A DNA stretch of 28,286 nt from JBFELO01 sp041552055 (GTDB lineage Bacteria > Acidobacteriota > Thermoanaerobaculia > Thermoanaerobaculales > Sulfomarinibacteraceae), in NCBI GenBank assembly GCA_041552055.1, contig JBFELO010000056.1, forward strand, positions 1 to 28,286, read 5' to 3'. The notes beneath the pieces were generated by a model, which saw nothing but the letters and a program-made list of their open reading frames with translations, was not told the DNA's origin and did no database searches. The position numbers and the translations under genes are program-made. Position 1 is the first letter of the stretch. Each line of letters starts with the position of its first letter. Of the stretch, positions 23,501-28,286 are shown piece after piece.

Positions 23501-23993
23501 CGTTCACCGAGCCGGCGACCTCCTCGGCGAGGAAGCGGCGTTGGCGGCTCCCCGCGGGTGGTACGACGAGTGGCGCCTCCGGCGTCCGCTGGCGGCCGCG
23601 TTCGAGGGCCTGGGGCTCGACGCGACGGAAATCCAGCGCGCGTTGGCCCTCGTGCGAGTTCTGCTGACGTGCGAGGAGTGGTACGTGGCAGCGGAGGGTC
23701 TGGACCCGCTCAAACGTTTCCTCGACGCCGCGCTCGCCGACTCGAACGTGAGGGCTTTTCTCGGTGTCAACGAGCACCGCGGCGTGGTCTGGTTCCGATC
23801 CGAGGCCTTCGACGAGCTGCTGCGTTGGCTGCCCGTGATCGCTAGAGTGGAAACCGCCGGGGACCCGGAACCGGCCGCCCAGGCTGCATCTTTGGTCCGT
23901 CGGCTGACGGAGGCCGGGGAGAGGAGCGACTTCCGGGTGGCGGATCTGCTGGCTGCTGTCCGTGAGAGCGCCGAGGCTGGAGAGAACGACTGA
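20523..23993 (+). CDS. Large atypical alpha-amylase-family (GH13) protein
   Basis: The protein has 1156 residues with no signal peptide, so it is probably cytosolic. The N-terminal ~300 residues look helical and are not recognised. A GH13 barrel follows, with region I ATDMVPNHMG (Asp399, His404), region II IIRFDAAMT (nucleophile Asp519), region III LLLAEAFW (acid/base Glu584) and region IV FMSNPDE (Asp645). The three catalytic carboxylates are present. Region IV has Pro at 644 where the family normally has His (NHD), which may alter substrate binding. The C-terminal ~300 residues are helical and unrecognised. It likely acts on alpha-glucans or maltooligosaccharides; the exact reaction (hydrolase, transferase or isomerase) is unknown. 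The start follows a weak AAGGG site. Two bases separate its stop from the next gene's GTG, so the two are coupled. Confidence 0.8.
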   Translation: MIHLHDVAVREFHVSRQARERYGLSEALFSLTGNVVLADFGAARELAHRINAGRDVGRFPERAIGAGELNAMGLIDEVLHLVVADYRRNNPGVMARTLDGLQRSLGVDALAKLLSVFVTEFPPTPVYRRELTVAEYLAGATGGVAHREVAIEELLLLWLANSNPAFVPFRELFDDTPLRKRTAYLETIDGLRELFAEEPAVGGEGRNLFEELQRPMRAAPHSLQGQLDFIRAAWSDLIGPTLTRLLSSLDFLAEESRPWFGPGPGPVEIPAFVCGDEEPEAYSRDLDWMPRAVLLAKNAYVWLDQLSALYGRPITTLDQIPDAELERLSGWGFTGLWLIGVWERSRASARIKRMMGDHDAVASAYSLLDYRIADDLGGEPAFLELKDSAWRHGIRMATDMVPNHMGIDSRWVLEHPDWFIGLEQSPFPAYSFTGSDLCDDERVGVYLEDRYWNRTDAAVVFKRVDHWTGAERYIYHGNDGTSMPWNDTAQLDYRDPAVREAVIQTILHVARLSPIIRFDAAMTLTKKHYQRLWFPEPGSGGDIPSRAEYGMTRSEFDVAMPQEFWREVVDRIAEEAPDTLLLAEAFWLLEGYFVRSLGMHRVYNSAFMNMLRDERNADYRRLITSTLEFDPQILKRYVNFMSNPDERTAVDQFGSDDKYFGVATMMATLPGMPMFGHGQIEGLAEKYGMEFRRPRWDEQPNHDLVRRHEHQLFPLLARRQVFAEVDGFVLYDFERSDGSVDDNVFAYSNRFQGQRSLVVYHNRYAETAGRIRISVAVPGRDGSDAVRYGLSTGLELSSQPDSLVVFRDAVSGLEHIHRCGDLFDHGLELQLKAYELHVFMDFREVVDDESLRYRTIADRLAGRGVESVADEVAEIELASVLGPLRELVAADRLRRLMDARRGGPGEGDRAVRLGEIEPLIVEFLDAVRAHAGGRGTPTARVVRSELETALDLAVALPSLMERGCGESVIEDAPTPSAPVNGPVEWAALLGWILVHRAGDLLGEEAALAAPRGWYDEWRLRRPLAAAFEGLGLDATEIQRALALVRVLLTCEEWYVAAEGLDPLKRFLDAALADSNVRAFLGVNEHRGVVWFRSEAFDELLRWLPVIARVETAGDPEPAAQAASLVRRLTEAGERSDFRVADLLAAVRESAEAGEND

Positions 23994-23995
23994 CC

Positions 23996-24961
23996 GTGAT
24001 CTTGAAACGTTGGACCGTGCCCACGCTGATCGTGATCGCGCTCGCCATTCCGGTCATCGATGATCTCTACGAGATGGTGCGCGACCGCGGGCGGCCGGCG
24101 GCACCGATTGACGTCGACCTCATCGACGACGGCGTGCTGCGCTTCGAGGGCCGCGACCTCCTCATCGACCTGAGGGCAGGACGAACGACAACGGTTCCTG
24201 CACCGGCGACACCGAGCTACAGGCTCGGCGAGGTTTGGAGTGCACCGGAGGATTCCGGCACCTGGACCCTCGCCGATCGGGCGAGCCTCGATTTCCGGGT
24301 GATGACCGATGGACGACGCAGCCTGATGCTGCAGTGCCGGCCCGACCGTCGGCGGAAGCCTCCGCCGATCCTCCGCGTCACCGCCAACGGCGTGGACTGC
24401 GACCCGGTGCAGCTCGGGCGGGAGCTGTCCGTGGTCCGGGTGGGGTTGCCGGAAGGAGCGATTTCTCCCGGTGACAATCATTTGGAACTCGAGTTGAGGT
24501 CATCGCTGCAGCCGGTGCGGCCGGCCTCCGGGCGAACGCTGCTGGTACGTCGACTGGTGCTCGCCGAGGCGACCGACGCCGACTTCGACGAGATCGTCGC
24601 GAGGCGGCCTCCGTTGGTGAGAACCTCGAAGGACGCCGTGCGGGTGCATGCGCCCGGGACCCTGTTCCTCGAGTTCGATGTGCCTCGACCGGACGCCGTG
24701 GTGGAGTTCCAGTGCGGGTACCCCAGGGGCGTCCGTGGCGCCGCCTGCGACGTGGTCGTCGGCCGGTGGTTCCCCGACAAGAACGCCCTGGACGCGGTTG
24801 GCAGGGTACGGGTGACCGGGGACCGTCGTCGCAGCCGGAGCTATCGAATCTCGCTCGGCAACCACTCCGGGCCATCACTCCTCAGGATTATCGTTGACGC
24901 GACGAGCGCCGAGGCCGGCCTCGAACTTCGCTCGCCACGTCTGGTCGCCGACGGACCGTGA
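23996..24961 (+). CDS. Exported or membrane-anchored beta-rich protein of unknown function
   Basis: The protein has 321 residues from a GTG two bases after the GH13 stop. The N-terminus has a basic pair and one hydrophobic segment (KRWTVPTLIVIALAIPVID), which could be a signal peptide or an uncleaved anchor. The remainder is hydrophilic and beta-rich (for example DGVLRFEGRDLLIDL and DNHLELELRSS), like a carbohydrate-binding or jelly-roll type fold, but I do not recognise a family. Regions of this kind occur at the N-terminus of some sulfatase-like proteins; that is a loose resemblance only. Co-transcription with the GH13 gene is likely from the spacing. It converges on the DUF6116-like gene with a 6-bp gap. 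Confidence 0.7.
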   Translation: MILKRWTVPTLIVIALAIPVIDDLYEMVRDRGRPAAPIDVDLIDDGVLRFEGRDLLIDLRAGRTTTVPAPATPSYRLGEVWSAPEDSGTWTLADRASLDFRVMTDGRRSLMLQCRPDRRRKPPPILRVTANGVDCDPVQLGRELSVVRVGLPEGAISPGDNHLELELRSSLQPVRPASGRTLLVRRLVLAEATDADFDEIVARRPPLVRTSKDAVRVHAPGTLFLEFDVPRPDAVVEFQCGYPRGVRGAACDVVVGRWFPDKNALDAVGRVRVTGDRRRSRSYRISLGNHSGPSLLRIIVDATSAEAGLELRSPRLVADGP

Positions 24962-24967
24962 CGCCGG

Positions 24968-25246
24968 CTACGGCCCCTCCTCGTCCACCGCGTCGATCTC
25001 TGCACCGATTTCGGGTGGCGCCGGGGTGGGATCCGACTCGGTTGGCTTCGCCCGTCGCGTGCGCCAGCTGCCAACCAGAACCGTCAGTAGCGCCAGCGTG
25101 GCCTCATCGAGAAATGGTATCGGGTCTGGGATGAAGAGGTCGAGCACGAACATTGCTGCCAGAATCACGAACAGCCAGGGGTACTTGATCCGCGGCAGCA
25201 GCCGCTCGATCGTTGCGATGAGCGGTCCGCGAGTCATGCCGGGCAT
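24968..25246 (-). CDS. Small membrane protein, DUF6116-like
   Basis: The protein has 92 residues. A central segment, YPWLFVILAAMFVLDLFIPD, then PIPFLDEATLALLTVLVGSW, gives two membrane helices joined by an IPDPIPFLDE loop. This is the hallmark I recall for the DUF6116 family (function unknown). The C-terminal tail is acidic and proline-rich. TATTAT (minus strand, 25254-25259) ends 7 nt before the ATG and there is no ribosome binding site, so a leaderless transcript is plausible. An alternative ATG is three codons downstream. Confidence 0.75.
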   Translation of the reverse strand: MPGMTRGPLIATIERLLPRIKYPWLFVILAAMFVLDLFIPDPIPFLDEATLALLTVLVGSWRTRRAKPTESDPTPAPPEIGAEIDAVDEEGP

Positions 25247-25306
25247 GGAGACGATAATATCAGGGCATGCCCATCGCCTTGACTCAGCTTGGCGGTCTTG
25301 TCGTGC

Positions 25307-25437
25307 CCGTTCCCCTTCCCGTCCCCGTTCCCGGAAGACCAGGGCTCTCGGCCCTCCGTCTTATCTGAATCAAACAGATTGGCTTCTGCAGTCTATGGGC
25401 AGGTGCCGCTCGGGCACCGGAACGGGAAGGAGAACGG
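25307..25437. repeat. Inverted repeat of a CCGTTCCCCTTCCCGT-type motif
   Basis: The arms at 25307-25322 and 25422-25437 are complementary at 15 of 16 positions. The interval also contains a small hairpin, GGTGCC-GCTCG-GGCACC (25402-25418). No gene lies between. The neighbourhood is full of CGTTCCC/CGTCCCC units, which suggests an intergenic repeat element. Confidence 0.5.
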
Positions 25438-25489
25438 AGGGAACCTGAATTGCGGGGATAGGCATGATGCGGGTGAGCCCGCGCTCGGA

Positions 25490-26338
25490 CTACTGGCTGT
25501 CAACCCACGCCTTCGGCTGGTAGGAGAAGAACGGGGTCCGCTCCCCGTCGACCCCGCCGACCTTGATGACCAGAATCTGGCCGTCCGGTGTCCTCTCGAT
25601 GCAACGCCGGACCTCGGCGTGAAACCGGCGGAGCTTGTGATCGGCGAACTCGATGCCGTTCTTTTCGAGAAACCCGGCCACCATCCGCCTGGCTTCGTCC
25701 GTCAGTTCGAACTCGTCCTGGAGGGCTTCGAGCAGGGGATTTTGTACCGTGTTCTCCAACACCAGTCGATCGGATCGAGTTTCGGCCGAGGTCGGCGGCG
25801 GCAGGGGGATCGGCGATCTGGATGCCTCTGGCGAGTCTGGCCGCGGTTCGCCTGGAGGCGGTGCCGAACCGCTCGGTGGGGCGGCGGGCGAGGGCGCCGC
25901 GTGAGGGTCGGCAGGAGCGGGTCCGGCCGAGCTGCCGCCGAGGATCGACTCCACCGCGCGATGGATTCTCAGCAGCGAGCTGTAGATCGATCCGACCAGC
26001 TGCTCGGCACCGGGTGCCAGATCCGAGCCGGCACGGACCTTGAACCAGCCGCTGAGGCGAACCATGAAGTCGCCGAGCTTGGCGGTCCGCGCGCTGTCGA
26101 AAGTCTCCGAAGGAATCTGCTTCGCCGGTGTGGCGTCGCCCATGTTGATCGTGATCCGGTGAGAATCACGGAAGGGATCGAGTGTCCGGGTGATCTGGAC
26201 CGCGCCCTCGTCGATCGAGCGCAGCGCCGACGCTCCGGCCTCCTCGGTCCGCCACTGGGTTCGGACCACGAGGTAATCCTCGATCCGTTTCAGGTTGGCG
26301 GCCGCCTTGGCGAGCTCGTCGGCGGTGATCGGTTGCAT
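25490..26338 (-). CDS. Hypothetical protein with proline-rich linker
   Basis: The protein has 282 residues from the ATG at 26338 (MQPITADELAKAAANLKRIE). A longer reading would run into pyrC and adds a basic low-complexity extension. There is no signal peptide or membrane segment, so it is probably cytosolic. Three parts are visible: an alpha/beta N-terminal part (about 1-135); a Pro/Ala/Ser-rich linker (about 136-190); and a C-terminal part (about 191-282) with helical segments, then a strand ILVIKVGGVDG and the ending TPFFSYQPKAWVDSQ. I do not recognise a family. It is divergent from pyrC with a 151-bp gap. GAGGA lies about 13 nt before the ATG, farther than ideal. Confidence 0.65.
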   Translation of the reverse strand: MQPITADELAKAAANLKRIEDYLVVRTQWRTEEAGASALRSIDEGAVQITRTLDPFRDSHRITINMGDATPAKQIPSETFDSARTAKLGDFMVRLSGWFKVRAGSDLAPGAEQLVGSIYSSLLRIHRAVESILGGSSAGPAPADPHAAPSPAAPPSGSAPPPGEPRPDSPEASRSPIPLPPPTSAETRSDRLVLENTVQNPLLEALQDEFELTDEARRMVAGFLEKNGIEFADHKLRRFHAEVRRCIERTPDGQILVIKVGGVDGERTPFFSYQPKAWVDSQ

Positions 26339-26489
26339 GAGGTTTCGGCGTCCTCTGATCGCGCTCGGTCGAGCACATGATAGTACAGTGCGGTTGAGAC
26401 GTGTTCTCGGGCCGTGAACGGAGTGGGGCCGCAGCCTGGGGAGTCTCTGTCGACGGTGGGGTTGTGCGATCATGCGGCAGGAGATTGGC

Positions 26490-27530
26490 GTGGTTGCGCG
26501 GATCACCATCATTCAGCCGGACGACTGGCACCTTCACCTGAGGGACGGAGCCGCGATGGCGGACGTGGTGCGCCACAGTGAGCGGATCTTCGCCCGCGCC
26601 GTGGTGATGCCGAACCTCCGGTCCCCGGTGGTGACGGTCGACGGTGCCGTCGAATATCGGCAACGGATTCTCGAGGCGCTTCCCGACGACAGTCGATTCA
26701 CGCCTCTGATGACGCTCTACCTCACCGACGACACCTCGCCCGATGAGGTGGCCCGGGCGCGGGCGAGCGGGTGCGTGGTGGCCGCGAAGTTGTACCCGGC
26801 CGGTGCCACAACACACTCGGAGGCCGGTGTCACGAGCATCGACCGGGTTCACGGGACACTCGGTGCGATGGAAGAGCACGACCTTCCCTTGCTGGTGCAC
26901 GGCGAGGTCACCGATCCCGAAGTGGACCAGTTTGACCGCGAAGCGGTGTTCATCGATCGGATACTGGAGCCGCTCGTGCGGCGGTTCGAGGGCCTCAGGG
27001 TGGTGCTCGAGCACGTGTCGACGCGCGAAGGAGTCCAGTTCGTGCAGGCGGCTTCGCGGCGCGTCGCCGCCACGGTCACGCCGCACCACCTGCTCCTCAA
27101 TCGAAACGCGCTGTTCGCGGGAGGGCTCAACCCCCATCACTTCTGCCTGCCGGTGCTCAAGGCGGAGACCCACCGGGAGGCTGTGTTGGCGGCTGCGACC
27201 GGCGACGATCCGCGCTTCTTTCTCGGCACCGACAGCGCGCCTCATCCACGGGGCGGAAAGGAGACGAGCTGCGGTTGCGCGGGCATCTTCAACGCTCATG
27301 CCGCCCTCGAGCTGTACGCCGAGGCGTTCGAGCGGGCCGGGTCGCTCGATCGGTTGGAGGCGTTCGCCGGCGAGCGGGGCGCCGACTTCTACGGTGTCCC
27401 GCGAAACAGCTCGCGGGTGACGTTGGTGTGCGAGCCGTGGCAGGTCCCGGCAAGCTACCCGTTCGCCGACTCGGAGGTCGTTCCACTTCGCGCGGGTCAA
27501 TCCGTGCGGTGGCGGGTGGAGCACGAGTAG
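26490..27530 (+). CDS. pyrC: Dihydroorotase (class II, E. coli PyrC type)
   Basis: The protein has 346 residues from the GTG at 26490. I prefer this over the ATG at 26472 because AGGAG lies exactly 6 nt before the GTG, and the PyrC core starts almost at once. It catalyses the reversible cyclisation of carbamoyl-aspartate to dihydroorotate in pyrimidine synthesis. Visible hallmarks are the metal-binding PDDWHLHLRDG, the metal-bridging Lys in AAKLYPAGATTHS, His in LLVHGEVT, His in VLEHVSTREG, and FLGTDSAPHPRGGKE with the catalytic Asp. The SCGCAGIFNA segment and the terminal SVRWRVEHE closely follow E. coli PyrC. It stands alone, with no other pyrimidine genes in the window. Confidence 0.96.
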   Translation: MVARITIIQPDDWHLHLRDGAAMADVVRHSERIFARAVVMPNLRSPVVTVDGAVEYRQRILEALPDDSRFTPLMTLYLTDDTSPDEVARARASGCVVAAKLYPAGATTHSEAGVTSIDRVHGTLGAMEEHDLPLLVHGEVTDPEVDQFDREAVFIDRILEPLVRRFEGLRVVLEHVSTREGVQFVQAASRRVAATVTPHHLLLNRNALFAGGLNPHHFCLPVLKAETHREAVLAAATGDDPRFFLGTDSAPHPRGGKETSCGCAGIFNAHAALELYAEAFERAGSLDRLEAFAGERGADFYGVPRNSSRVTLVCEPWQVPASYPFADSEVVPLRAGQSVRWRVEHE

Positions 27531-27609
27531 TCCGGGCCATCCCTGTCCCCACACATCAGTTGCGGGCAACCGGTCGACCGGCATGGACGGTCATTGCCCC
27601 CGGAACCTC

Positions 27610-27615
27610 TATAAT
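27610..27615 (+). promoter_or_regulatory. -10 box upstream of the phosphofructokinase gene
   Basis: This is a perfect TATAAT 35 bp before the GTG start. No good -35 hexamer lies at 16-18 bp spacing. Confidence 0.4.
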
Positions 27616-27649
27616 CTGGTGTCTTGGGTTGACTGGGGGAAAACGACTC

Positions 27650-28286
27650 GTGGCCAACATCGAGACCATCAAGGGGACCATCGGGATTCTGACCGGAGGG
27701 GGCGACGTGCCCGGCCTCAATCCGGCCATCCGTGCCATAACCGTTCGTGCTCTTCGCGAGGGATACAGGGTGCTCGGCATCCGTCGGGGCTGGGCCGGCC
27801 TGATCGAGTTCGACCGGGACCAGGAAGCCTCGAGCGACTGGGTGATGAATCTCACCGAGGAGGTGGTCAACAAGGTCGGCCGCACCGGCGGCACCTTTCT
27901 TCACACCTCGCGTACCCGGCCGAGTCACGTGCCGGAGGCGAGCGTGCCCGACCACCTCCGTGACGGATACGCCGAGGACCTCAACGACCTGACGGACGAG
28001 GTGCTGGCAAACATCGCCCACCTGGGGATCGACGTGCTGATTCCGATCGGCGGCGACGACACCCTGTCGTACGGGGCCCATCTGCACGAACGTGGTGTGC
28101 CGGTGATCGCGATTCCGAAGACCATGGACAACGACGTGGCGGGCACCGACTACTGCATCGGGTTTTCCACCTGCGTCACGCGGACCATCGCAATAACCCA
28201 CGCACTGCGAACCTCCGCGGGGAGTCACGAGCGGTTTCTCGTCATCGAGGTCTTCGGTCGCTACGCGGGCTTCACCGCCCTGTTGC
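27650..28286 (+). CDS. 6-phosphofructokinase, pyrophosphate-type signature (partial, runs off the window)
   Basis: The first 212 codons are present; the gene continues past the right edge. It starts at a GTG with GGGGGA about 10 nt upstream. Phosphofructokinase motifs are clear: TGGGDVPGLNPAIR (15-28), IPIGGDDTLSYGA (131-143), IPKTMDNDVAGTD (155-167), a CVTRTIAITH segment (175-184), and GRYAGFTALL (203-212). In this family, Asp after GGD and Lys in PKT are the residues that mark pyrophosphate-dependent enzymes; ATP-dependent enzymes have GGDG and PGT. It should therefore phosphorylate fructose 6-phosphate with pyrophosphate, probably reversibly. The cofactor call is an inference from those two positions. 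Confidence 0.9.
   Translation, partial: MANIETIKGTIGILTGGGDVPGLNPAIRAITVRALREGYRVLGIRRGWAGLIEFDRDQEASSDWVMNLTEEVVNKVGRTGGTFLHTSRTRPSHVPEASVPDHLRDGYAEDLNDLTDEVLANIAHLGIDVLIPIGGDDTLSYGAHLHERGVPVIAIPKTMDNDVAGTDYCIGFSTCVTRTIAITHALRTSAGSHERFLVIEVFGRYAGFTALL

Noticed and set aside
1..28286. CRISPR arrays, tRNA or rRNA genes, transposases, phage genes
   Set aside because: I scanned for regularly spaced repeats, tRNA-like GTTCGAATC arms in non-coding DNA, and mobile-element proteins, and found none.

Overview
This is a GC-rich bacterial chromosomal window. It looks like a Gram-negative organism, because it encodes two outer-membrane beta-barrel proteins and several exported proteins. The C-terminal domain of the large nonaheme cytochrome resembles a cell-surface domain I associate with Acidobacteriota (Thermoanaerobaculia-like), so an acidobacterium is my best guess. 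That placement is inference only, since the window has no rRNA or other taxonomic marker.

Left part (1-9530, all genes on the minus strand). A fadL-type outer-membrane transporter is followed by an exported SGNH hydrolase. The pair has a readable promoter, an operator-like palindrome at the start site and a strong terminator. Next come a HAD phosphatase, a Kv-beta-like aldo/keto reductase, PEP carboxylase (ppc) and a polytopic MOP-superfamily exporter that resembles the eukaryotic ANK/ANKH family. Exporter and ppc are 13 bp apart and look co-transcribed. A gene-free stretch of about 570 bp (8957-9530) holds direct and inverted repeats.

Centre (9531-20522). This is the most interesting region: five minus-strand genes encoding about 40 c-type haems. 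Transcription runs from an MtrC/OmcA-like decahaem cytochrome, to an MtrA/DmsE-like decahaem cytochrome, to an MtrB/PioB-like beta-barrel, to a 1022-residue nonahaem cytochrome with Ig-like N-terminal and surface-type C-terminal domains, then a strong terminator. A separately promoted gene follows for a CbcL-like inner-membrane protein (11 c-haems plus a b-type membrane domain). Together these could carry electrons from the quinol pool through the periplasm and outer membrane to an extracellular acceptor, or in reverse. The upstream regions of the two units share a 17-bp palindrome (A-N-ATTC-N5-GAAT-N-T) and the 10-mer TGACTTGACA, which suggests co-regulation.

Right part (20523-28286). On the plus strand lie a large atypical GH13 protein and a tightly coupled exported or anchored protein of unknown function. 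They converge on a small DUF6116-like membrane protein. An unrecognised 282-residue protein is divergent from pyrC (dihydroorotase). The window ends inside a phosphofructokinase gene with pyrophosphate-type active-site residues. No tRNA, rRNA, CRISPR array, transposase or phage gene was seen.
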